From Deltaproteobacteria bacterium (lineage in GTDB: Bacteria > UBA10199 > JACPAL01 > JAHFST01), in contig JAHFST010000003.1 of NCBI GenBank assembly GCA_023265625.1, positions 99,478 through 163,477 of the forward strand: 64,000 nt of DNA. The letters run 5' to 3'. Both the position numbers and the translations under genes were made by a program. Shown here in pieces: positions 50,701 through 57,601 of this stretch; position 1 is the first letter of the stretch; every line of letters begins with the position of its first letter. Below the pieces are notes generated by a model that saw only the letters and a program-made list of their open reading frames with translations, had not been told where the DNA came from and did no database searches.

Positions 50701-51872
50701 AAGAGGTACGAGAGCTCGACAAGGCGACCCTCTTCTATGCCAAGGATGTCTCCGATTTAGGCGAGGACGGTTACTGGTTTGGGGCGCATATTTACACCGA
50801 TGTGCACCCTGATTCGCGTCTGGCTCAGGAGGAGATCTTTGCCCCGATCCTCTCGGTGTTCCGTTACAAGAAATTTGACGAAGCGATTCGTTTAGCCAAC
50901 AACAGTGCCAATGGTTTGGTGGCCGACTTGATCTCGCAGATGCCCAGCCATGTCCGGATGTTTTTTGAACAAGTGGAGGCGGGCAACAAATATGTGAACC
51001 GCGCCCCGGTCGGCGCCCGTCCCTATGAGACGCCGTTTGGCGGCGGTAAAAATTCCGGGACCGGGCCGAAGTCGGGTGGGGAGCATGTGGTGGCGCGGTT
51101 TGGAAAACTCAAGATTGCCACCTGGAGACCAAAATCGAATTTTATCTTTCCCTTGGAAGCGGCGCGAGAGGTGATATTTCCTGGTCACCAAGAAGCGATT
51201 CATCCAAAAAATCTCATGGCCGCACAACGGAGTTGGGCTCGAACTCCGTTGCCGCGTCGGTTGAAGTTTTTGCGGAACTTAAGGCGCCAGTTGAGCGCAT
51301 GTATCGGTTGTGAAGGGCCGGAATTGGTCGATCTCATCCGGGATCGAATTGATCCGATGGTACAAGCAGCGCCTCAATACCTGACTCCACGCGAGACGAT
51401 TGGTCTCCCGGGAGAGCGAAACGAGGTTGTGCATGATTGGGCCTTGGGGGCCGGGTTGATAGGAACGGCGGAGGAGAGTTATGCGGATGTGCTAACGGCT
51501 GCCGCCGCCGCCATTGTCATGGGAAACGCCATTGTGCTTCCCGCCAGTAAAATAGGTATCCAGGTGGCTCGGGAGTTGGACCGAGCCGGTGCGCCGAGGG
51601 ACCTGATTCAGCTGGTCAGTCGCAAGACCCGTGAGTTGCTTGAGGACGCTGACTTCGATTTTGTCGTGACCCATGGCCGTTGCAGCCAGGCGGTTCATCA
51701 GAAGGCCATCGGCAGAAAACGCAACGGTGTTGGCTTTACCCGTTTCATCGGCGGCCATGACTCTCCCGTCGATCCAAGGTATCTCACCTATTTCGCCTAC
51801 GAAACCGTCCGCACCGAACGCACGATTGTCAATGCCTCGGATGTGGATCTCAGAGATGTCTTAGGACGGTAA
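47799..51872 (+). CDS. putA: Bifunctional proline dehydrogenase / 1-pyrroline-5-carboxylate dehydrogenase, divergent
   Basis: A PutA of 1357 residues that oxidises proline to glutamate in two steps. The proline dehydrogenase barrel spans about 280-590, with RLVKGAYHAYEQILAARNGW near 428-447 and NGRRTVE near 551-557 in the place of the RRxxEN substrate motif; this part is clearly diverged. The aldehyde dehydrogenase domain spans about 640-1110, with VAETGGKNP near 864 and the catalytic Cys in FNGERCSAG near 898-906. The final 240 residues are an ALDH-like C-terminal domain as in long PutA proteins. No N-terminal DNA-binding ribbon is seen, so it is not a PutA repressor. Confidence 0.88.
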   Translation: MGMPAHLVPLSAANIVLSEALTASRLSGDIATAIPAAQEVLAQLRVAPDSLVAPELVGDLDKLIAGQRSRDIEEDPNPDIQEEALHLVEAVASTLLHEQGPDDFVSSDQVGIVPLALRVSEDRHVSNQDIDQRTKEKWGPEFLDKVKKVPKGLKRRLQDFLFQGMLQNEGLKKQFVRFMGAVAGLNDYRVVGKLFREYFPISKTKASWRMKTLLTLGKLGLGDWDQKIGLDWVRGWVSKKVIRMMTKRFILGRDATEVIAQTDRLAERHINTTVVRIQERVSTDDEKQDYVAGVIDLVQKSAARDVAEPYTPGGVPVRHVSLKMTGMEKDFDPLCHDQVVAAVVPVLVKIFQEAKLAKDAGRPVMIQIDPEEHHLLPLTYEIFWKALADPSLAGWDDAGIAVQMYYPDSLQRLMWNISMAARTGKRIQIRLVKGAYHAYEQILAARNGWRSPVFTHPDLKKSQRLTNESYRLGQRLLHRNWDKVREADASHNIADQAYGRATSERLGLNPARREKQILIGVGDDVVEGLTSPEDPGRGYAPSGLPPVDTAYNGRRTVEVGPDSAMRGVEGIASFADYHPVGRETVVNAPEFKLEPEAEFHKREVREEFQRALQQLESSPPVEVRPIIGLPLEVGETLIPLDRARAVPSVNPANTKQVVGLVQNATPVEVERALDEAQAGFAIWSKKTGAERAAVLRRAADLVRERASEIAARIVAEAGKPQALAYAEVNEAIDTLNLCALRAEIDSETHDPLGVGVAITPFNFPFAISMIRMVEGLALGNAMILKPPDQCPAAAQLVVEILRAAGVPPQACQLVPGPGKEVGEPLVMSPKVDFIGFTGSKAAADRIRELAAQHPSARNGIKLVVAETGGKNPIIVDESADLDVAVDAIIRSGFEFNGERCSAGARLIVHDSVADELLRRLKAAAESMMSGNPLKNPLVKNGAQIDAAALAKAKRYERIAREGRGADDEEVRELDKATLFYAKDVSDLGEDGYWFGAHIYTDVHPDSRLAQEEIFAPILSVFRYKKFDEAIRLANNSANGLVADLISQMPSHVRMFFEQVEAGNKYVNRAPVGARPYETPFGGGKNSGTGPKSGGEHVVARFGKLKIATWRPKSNFIFPLEAAREVIFPGHQEAIHPKNLMAAQRSWARTPLPRRLKFLRNLRRQLSACIGCEGPELVDLIRDRIDPMVQAAPQYLTPRETIGLPGERNEVVHDWALGAGLIGTAEESYADVLTAAAAAIVMGNAIVLPASKIGIQVARELDRAGAPRDLIQLVSRKTRELLEDADFDFVVTHGRCSQAVHQKAIGRKRNGVGFTRFIGGHDSPVDPRYLTYFAYETVRTERTIVNASDVDLRDVLGR

Positions 51873-51916
51873 CGCCCCGCTTTATTTCTTTTAAAAAGTA
51901 GGCTATAGTCCCCCTC

Positions 51917-53572
51917 TTGAAATTCTATCTTCACATCCTCCTCCTCGCCTCGACCTTGTTTTCCACCCACGCGGCTTTCGCCCAAGAAAATAAAAACGTC
52001 CTATTCCTCGTCGACTCCTCCTCCGCGATGGCCCACCAAGTGGGCGGAAAGAGTTTGGGGGATTGGACGCGGGAGTCGATTGTGTCGGCCCTGCCGGAGA
52101 TGCCGGTGGGGGCGTCCTGCGGGATGAGGGTGTTTGGCGGGATTCCCGGGATGAGTGCGCCGGCGGCCGACAGTTGCCAGCCCAAAGAATCGCAGGTCCC
52201 GATGACTTCGGATTATATCGCCCCCGTCATTACGGCCTTGCATCAAGCCCAGCCCCAGGGGCCGAGTTCCCTGGTGAATTCACTCTTGAAGGTGCCCCAG
52301 GATTTGCCGAATCCCAATGCGAGCGCGGATGTGGTGGTGATCAGTTCCGGTAAGGATGGTTGCGGTGGTGACCTGGATCAAGCGGCCCAGCAATTGGCCA
52401 AGACGGCGCCGAATGTCAAATTTCACGTTGTCGAATTGCCAACCAAGGAGAAGCCAGCGGGTCAGAAGGAGTCGAAGAGCCCGTTACGTCAATTTGCCGA
52501 AAAGGTGGGTGGGGATTATGTCGAACTCTCCGACACCAAAAAGATGGTCTTGGCGTTACGGGCGGTGGTGAAGAATTTGTTTCAATCGAAAAAGGTGGTT
52601 GCAGAAACCCGGCCGGGCGCAAAATTGGGGGCCAAATCGGACACAAAGTCTGAATCAAGGCTTGGAGCCAAGAGCGAATCAAGGCCCGCCGTTGTGCCTG
52701 GAGCGGAGACCTTGCTGGATGCGGCGTTGGTTCCTGCGAATGGTGAGGGGTTAGCTGCGGTGGCGCCGGTAGACGTAGCGCCGGATGTGCCCTCGGACGA
52801 CGCCCCTGTGACTCCATTTCAGTATAGCAGTCGTGTCCCTGTGAGCAAGATTTCCCCCAAAAATATGGTCTTGCGCGGGGCCATTGACAAATTTCGACGT
52901 CAATCGGGCATACAAGACCTCTATCAAAACCTATTTAAAGCGGTAACGAATGAAGCGGAACGGAAAGAGCAGAGTTGGCTGTTATTGATGATGGGGGTGT
53001 TGGTGATTGTGGGTGCTTGGCTCACGGAGCGTTTCGGGCCCGCACACATTAAAAAAGTGGCCTGGTGGCTCAAGGCCATGGGTTGGTTTGAGATGGTGGG
53101 GAGTATTTACGCGGCGGTTGTGGTGTGTTCTCACATTGGATTGTTACTCCTGAATGTGGTCGGCCCTGATTGGACCCGGCTCATTTTTTTCGCTATTTTT
53201 ACGGTCTTGATCGGTTTGGGAATTTGGGCAGGCTATTGGTTGATTGTCGGACGTTCTATTCAACCCAGTCTGTGGTGGGCTTGTTTCCAACTTCCTTGTG
53301 TTTTTTTCAATCTGCCTGGGGGGGCGTTTAAGTTCTCTTGTATCTTCCTGTTTGGCGCCCCTTGTTATGCGGTTTGGCAGTGGGGAGACTTTAATAAATT
53401 TGGCATGGCCATGGATCTGGAGGCGGGGCTCAACATACAATTTCGCATTGTGGACACGCCGCTTTTGCCTCCCAGTCAGGTTAGTTTTGGCGTCAACCTC
53501 GCCGCCTTGCTGATGATCGTGCTACTGCTTTGGCATAAAAAATATGGGGACAATTTTTCTGGAGTGAGGTAA
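51917..53572 (+). CDS. Von Willebrand-type protein with C-terminal membrane domain
   Basis: The probable start is TTG 51917 (no good ribosome site), which gives a signal peptide (LHILLLASTLFSTHAAFA). A von Willebrand factor A-like domain follows, about 27-225: NVLFLVDSSSAMA is a MIDAS-like motif in which the last Ser of DxSxS is Ala, and ADVVVISSGKDGCGGD is the later strand-turn. A low-complexity Ala/Lys/Pro stretch is at 230-310. From about 355 to the end there are five or six membrane helices with several cysteines. The topology is unusual: an extracytoplasmic VWA followed by a multi-span domain. Function unknown. It pairs with the next lipoprotein gene, 12 bp away. Confidence 0.7.
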   Translation: MKFYLHILLLASTLFSTHAAFAQENKNVLFLVDSSSAMAHQVGGKSLGDWTRESIVSALPEMPVGASCGMRVFGGIPGMSAPAADSCQPKESQVPMTSDYIAPVITALHQAQPQGPSSLVNSLLKVPQDLPNPNASADVVVISSGKDGCGGDLDQAAQQLAKTAPNVKFHVVELPTKEKPAGQKESKSPLRQFAEKVGGDYVELSDTKKMVLALRAVVKNLFQSKKVVAETRPGAKLGAKSDTKSESRLGAKSESRPAVVPGAETLLDAALVPANGEGLAAVAPVDVAPDVPSDDAPVTPFQYSSRVPVSKISPKNMVLRGAIDKFRRQSGIQDLYQNLFKAVTNEAERKEQSWLLLMMGVLVIVGAWLTERFGPAHIKKVAWWLKAMGWFEMVGSIYAAVVVCSHIGLLLLNVVGPDWTRLIFFAIFTVLIGLGIWAGYWLIVGRSIQPSLWWACFQLPCVFFNLPGGAFKFSCIFLFGAPCYAVWQWGDFNKFGMAMDLEAGLNIQFRIVDTPLLPPSQVSFGVNLAALLMIVLLLWHKKYGDNFSGVR

Positions 53573-53583
53573 AGCCTTGGGCC

Positions 53584-54168
53584 GTGTCGGCTTCTCTAAA
53601 AGCGAGTTTGGGAGTTCTTCTTTTATTATCGTTAGCCTCTTGCGACCGGGTGATTGAAAAATACGAGGATATTCAGGAGTACATGAGCGGCAATACGCGG
53701 AGTCTTTCAGGCAATGCGTTGCGCAAAGTCAGCGGTATTTACCTGCTGCGGCGCATTAATATCAGGAATATCGATGATGAATCTGAAATAACCCTCGAAA
53801 CGGGCAAGACCTATCCGGTGATGGTGGACACCCGGGAAAAAATCCATTTTGAGGGGAAAAATACCCGGGTGAGTTTTGACGAGCAAAGCAGTTTCTTGAT
53901 GATCGATTTCAGCCATACCTGCACCTTCCGTTGGAATTTCGACAGCTCCGATAAAAATGTCAAGACCACGCGTGCGTCTCTTGGACAGTTTAAGCTGTCG
54001 GGGGATTATACCGTCAATCGATGCTTAAAAATGGATGGTTCGGCAGATGTGCCCAACTCCCTGATTCCCTTAAAAAAGGTGACTTATAAGATTCGTGGAA
54101 CCGACATGACTCTTTTCGGGACGGATGGAAGTTTGCAGATGACGTTGAACTATGAGCGGTTGCCGTAA
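53584..54168 (+). CDS. Hypothetical lipoprotein
   Basis: GTG 53584 gives a signal peptide with lipobox SLASC (LLLLSLASC, Cys20). The mature part of about 175 residues is strand-rich with two cysteines (near 118 and 145) and no recognised family; the pattern of many short beta-strands suggests a lipocalin-like or beta-sandwich fold. It follows the VWA gene at 12 bp and converges with the double-FHA gene on the other strand with 7 bp between stops. Confidence 0.68.
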   Translation: MSASLKASLGVLLLLSLASCDRVIEKYEDIQEYMSGNTRSLSGNALRKVSGIYLLRRINIRNIDDESEITLETGKTYPVMVDTREKIHFEGKNTRVSFDEQSSFLMIDFSHTCTFRWNFDSSDKNVKTTRASLGQFKLSGDYTVNRCLKMDGSADVPNSLIPLKKVTYKIRGTDMTLFGTDGSLQMTLNYERLP

Positions 54169-54175
54169 TCTTAAG

Positions 54176-55189
54176 TTATCGTAAGAGTGTCCAAATCCCC
54201 CAGATCGAGATCCCAAACACACCCAGGCCAATGAGCCCGAAGAGTATCTCTACCCAGGAGAGTTGAAACTTTTGCACCGCGGTGACGCTTGCTTCCGCGT
54301 CTTCTTCCACAGGTTCGACGGTTTCTTGTTCGGGTGAAGGGAGACTTTCGGCAGGCTCTTCGATAGGAGCGGGGGGCTCCTCATCGGCGGTTTTTTTGCC
54401 GACAGCGCGTGATTCCAGGGTGGGTATGGGCAAGGGCGGCGGTGTTTCTTGTTTGGGTTTTATCGGGGCGATAATATCCAACGATAGCTCTTGGGGATTG
54501 CGAAACATCAGGGCCAGGGTGCCCAAGTGGATGATGTCCCCGTCCTTGAGCGGGGCTTCCTTGACCTTTTCACGATTGACGTAGCAACCATTTTTGCTGC
54601 CCATGTCGAGGAGTTTGACCGCATCCCAGCGTTTGATGAATCGAACATGTTTGCGCGAGATGACATCCGAGTCGAGGGCGAATTCGCAGGCGGGATCGCG
54701 GCCAATGAGGACATCTTGGTTTTTCCCTTCAAACACAAAACGCGTCCCGATCAGTTCTCCCTCCATAACCTCCAGTGAAGGTGATTGTTCCTTATCCATG
54801 GCCTTGAGCAACTTCTTCACCATCTTGATTTCGAGGATGTCGGTGTCGGTTGTCTCGTAAAGATCCTCGGTGTTGGCCGAGGAGGGCAGTTGAAAACACA
54901 GTTCATAGTCGTCAATCTGGAGGGTATCCCCGGCATGCAACAGGATCTTCTCTTTGGGGGGAAGCTTGTGCTGGTTGAGCAGGGTGCCGTTGTTACTGCC
55001 CAGGTCTTGGATAAAGAATTGCTCCCCCGTATGGAGGATTTCCGCATGCGTGCGGGACACGGTGCGATCTTCCAAGACAATGAAGTTGGAGCGATTGCGC
55101 CCAATCTGGATGCAATCCTGGTCCATTTGGTAGCGCTCTTTTAATCCGGTTTTTTTATTCTTCAGTTGGAGAACTGGTCTAATATCCAT
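54176..55189 (-). CDS. Double-FHA protein with C-terminal membrane anchor
   Basis: Two complete FHA domains: the first about 22-100 (IQIGRNRSNFIV, DRTVSRTHAEIL, DLGSNNGTLLN), the second about 150-235 (VLIGRDPACEFAL, DVISRKHVRFI, DMGSKNGCYVN). All phosphopeptide-contacting residues (GR, S-R-x-H, NG) are present in both. A Pro/Glu-rich linker leads to a single C-terminal membrane helix (ILFGLIGLGVFGISIWGIWTLL), so the FHA domains face the cytoplasm. Such tail-anchored FHA proteins resemble the cytoplasmic ring parts of type III and VI systems. Type III genes begin 2.4 kb away, but direct membership is inference. Confidence 0.82.
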   Translation of the reverse strand: MDIRPVLQLKNKKTGLKERYQMDQDCIQIGRNRSNFIVLEDRTVSRTHAEILHTGEQFFIQDLGSNNGTLLNQHKLPPKEKILLHAGDTLQIDDYELCFQLPSSANTEDLYETTDTDILEIKMVKKLLKAMDKEQSPSLEVMEGELIGTRFVFEGKNQDVLIGRDPACEFALDSDVISRKHVRFIKRWDAVKLLDMGSKNGCYVNREKVKEAPLKDGDIIHLGTLALMFRNPQELSLDIIAPIKPKQETPPPLPIPTLESRAVGKKTADEEPPAPIEEPAESLPSPEQETVEPVEEDAEASVTAVQKFQLSWVEILFGLIGLGVFGISIWGIWTLLR

Positions 55190-55209
55190 TAGTATTTCCT
55201 TGCCTGACC

Positions 55210-55260
55210 TGTAGGGGCGCCATTTATGGCGCCCAGGGCGTGATGAATCACGCCCCTACA
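55210..55260. repeat. REP-like double hairpin, copy 3, at the TPR gene stop codon
   Basis: Outer inverted repeat TGTAGGGGCG (55210-55219) and CGCCCCTACA (55251-55260), with two inner hairpins: GGGCGCCA with TGGCGCCC, and GGGCGTGAT with ATCACGCCC. It begins directly after the TAA stop of the minus-strand TPR gene. The same layout occurs at 7552-7622. Confidence 0.8.
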
Positions 55261-56454
55261 TTAACACCCACCTAATTGAGAAAGCAATTTGTCCGCAATA
55301 GCTTTTTCCTCCGGCATCGTATCCCCGACTAGTTTTTTGAATTGGCATAGCCGTGCCGCGGCCTCGGTCTTGCGCCCGAGTTTTTGGTAAATCCGACCGA
55401 GATCATAGAGGCTCCTCAAATGATTGGGATCGGCCAAGAGGGCCTGTTCGAGCGCGCTGACGGCGTTGTTCAAGTCATCCAGGGCGGCATAAGCGGCCGC
55501 CAAGTTGTAGTAAGCCCCGACAAAATTCGGTTGAATCTTGGCCGCCTGCTGAAACGCCTTGACGGCCTCGGCATAGTTCCCCTGGCCTAGCTGGGTGTAC
55601 CCGATGTCAAAATAGGCCTTGGCGTTTTGCGGATCGTTTTTTAACACATCCTGAAATAAGGCCAGGGCTTCTCCGTAACGCTTTTGATTCAGGAAGGACT
55701 CTCCCAAGGCGAGTTGATTCTTTTCCTTGCCTTGCGGCGGTTTCGCGCTGGCCTTGGCAAAACATTCGGCCGCCTTCGCGGCGTCGCCTTGCTCTTGGTA
55801 GAGTTCCCCCAAGCCTTTCCATGGGGTCAAGTCGGACGGGTTGGTCTCGATGGCCACCCGATAGCGCAAAATGGCCTTTTCCCACTCGCCCAATTTTCGA
55901 TATGTGTCGGCTAGGTCTGTATGGGCATGGTAAAGGTGAGGGTCGATTTCCGTTGCCTTTTGCAACGCGCTGACCGCCTTCTTCCAGTTTTCTTTGGGAT
56001 CATTTTCTTGCGAGGCCTTTTTGAGGTAAGTGATTCCCATATTGTAGTAGGCGTCCGGATAATTTTTATCGAGGGCGATGGCCTTTTTAAAATTATCGAT
56101 GGCCTTGGAATAATCATCTGTCGCCAAGTAGACCGTCCCAAGATGGTTAAACGGGGAGGCCCACTTGGAATCAATCTTGACGGCCCGCCTGAGTGCCGCA
56201 ATGGCCTCGGGGTAATGGCCTTGATACTTGTAAACGAGGCCCAGGTTGTTTTGGGCGTCGGCATATTTGGGGTCGACTTCGACCGCGGTTTTAAATTCCC
56301 ACTCGGCCCTTTCCAAATCCTCCGCGGTGAGATATTTGACCCCCTGATTGTTGTGCGCCACCGCCACATCGAGCGGGATATGCTTGTCCTTGGCCTGGGC
56401 GGCATTCACACAAAAAATCAGTCCAATAGCCATCAACCAGAAACGAATACGCAT
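55261..56454 (-). CDS. Exported TPR-repeat protein
   Basis: ATG 56454 gives a signal peptide (FWLMAIGLIFCVNAAQA) and a mature protein of about 375 residues made of about ten tetratricopeptide repeats, for example AQNNLGLVYKYQGHYPEAIA, AYYNMGITYLKKASQ and AYYNLAAAYAALDDLNNAV. TPRs form protein-binding solenoids; here it would be periplasmic or outer-membrane-associated. The longer in-frame upstream start lies inside the previous gene and would bury the signal peptide. The partner is unknown. Coupled to the next gene upstream with 7 bp. Confidence 0.82.
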   Translation of the reverse strand: MRIRFWLMAIGLIFCVNAAQAKDKHIPLDVAVAHNNQGVKYLTAEDLERAEWEFKTAVEVDPKYADAQNNLGLVYKYQGHYPEAIAALRRAVKIDSKWASPFNHLGTVYLATDDYSKAIDNFKKAIALDKNYPDAYYNMGITYLKKASQENDPKENWKKAVSALQKATEIDPHLYHAHTDLADTYRKLGEWEKAILRYRVAIETNPSDLTPWKGLGELYQEQGDAAKAAECFAKASAKPPQGKEKNQLALGESFLNQKRYGEALALFQDVLKNDPQNAKAYFDIGYTQLGQGNYAEAVKAFQQAAKIQPNFVGAYYNLAAAYAALDDLNNAVSALEQALLADPNHLRSLYDLGRIYQKLGRKTEAAARLCQFKKLVGDTMPEEKAIADKLLSQLGGC

Positions 56455-56461
56455 AGGGCTC

Positions 56462-57520
56462 CTATGGATGACAAGAGGAGAGCTCCGAGATGGCATGCTC
56501 TTCTTGAGCTGTTGTGCTTGCGGCTTGCGGCAGCAAGTTGACCAAATGGCGATGGGCGATGAGATGCCCGGGTAAAATCGTAACCAATTTTTGTAACTCT
56601 GAGCTGGCTTCGGCGTTTTTTCCGGCCGCGAGCAGACTGTTGGATGATTCCTCCAAGACATAAGCCACTAAATATTTTTCAATAAGCGGGGCCTTGAGCT
56701 GCGTGACAAAGGGGTTGAGGGTGCGTGCCTTTTCCAATTCTTGTCTAGCCCGGGAGTAGGAAACGCGCTGATTTCCCGCGCCCGATATTCCTTGGAACAA
56801 GGCCTCGCTCACCAGGGCCTCCGCCAGACCCAGGTAGCCTGGGACGTAGTTGTAGTCCTGTCGAATGGCCTCTTCAAATTTGGCAATAGCCTTGGTGGTG
56901 GAACTTCGATCCCCCTCGAGCAATAAGAGGGAACCGGCAATGTAGAGGGGGAGCGTGGCCATGTTGCCGGAGGTGTTGAGAAACGGCCGGATTTTTTTGG
57001 CATCCAGTCCCACTCTTTTTTCAGCCTTGGACATTTCCTCCACGATACCGGTGAGCAGGTCATTGATTTGCTGAATGCCGGGGATTTCAATGGTGGCATT
57101 GATCCGCTTAAGTTCCTTGCCGGAAGACACCTCGATAAAAATGGTTTCTATTTGCAAGGGATCCGGGGCCTTGGGGCGGAACACCCGGCCGATCAAGAGG
57201 TGGGTGGCCCCCAAGCGTCGGGCCACGGTTAAGCCTTGGTCCGAATTGAAAGTGTCCTCCCACCAATCGGTGGCGGGGGGGATCACGGACATTTTTTTGC
57301 TAAGGCTCAGGTAGTCCCGTAGTAGCAAGGGGAGACCTGCCGCCAACCATCGGTCCGAGGGAAAATTTTTAGTGTTTTCGAAGGGCAGGATCAGCAGCGT
57401 TGCCTCCTTGGCGGGGGCGGGATTGTTGCGGGCCAGGATGGTCCCCCAGCAAGGTTCGGCGCCGGCGAAGCGCGGCAACAGCAGCAGACAAAAGATTAAG
57501 ACTGATTTGAGTCGTGGCAT
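56462..57520 (-). CDS. Exported protein with CsgG-like start and TPR-like C-terminus
   Basis: A signal peptide (SVLIFCLLLLPRFAGA) is followed by a module that reads like the CsgG/TolB-N type: ATLLILPFENTKNFPSDRWLAAGLP, then RLGATHLLIGRVF. The C-terminal half is helical and TPR-like (AIAKFEEAIRQDYNYVPGYLGLAEAL). Such proteins are often periplasmic adaptors or adenylate-cyclase-associated LPFxN proteins. The precise role is not clear. It is divergent from the type III secretion genes, with 81 bp between. Confidence 0.7.
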   Translation of the reverse strand: MPRLKSVLIFCLLLLPRFAGAEPCWGTILARNNPAPAKEATLLILPFENTKNFPSDRWLAAGLPLLLRDYLSLSKKMSVIPPATDWWEDTFNSDQGLTVARRLGATHLLIGRVFRPKAPDPLQIETIFIEVSSGKELKRINATIEIPGIQQINDLLTGIVEEMSKAEKRVGLDAKKIRPFLNTSGNMATLPLYIAGSLLLLEGDRSSTTKAIAKFEEAIRQDYNYVPGYLGLAEALVSEALFQGISGAGNQRVSYSRARQELEKARTLNPFVTQLKAPLIEKYLVAYVLEESSNSLLAAGKNAEASSELQKLVTILPGHLIAHRHLVNLLPQAASTTAQEEHAISELSSCHP

Positions 57521-57601
57521 CGTTCTTATTCATAACATCCTTTTGCGGGTTTGCCAACATCCACACACCACTTGCCTTTCGGCGTTAAGATCGAGTAAGT
57601 T

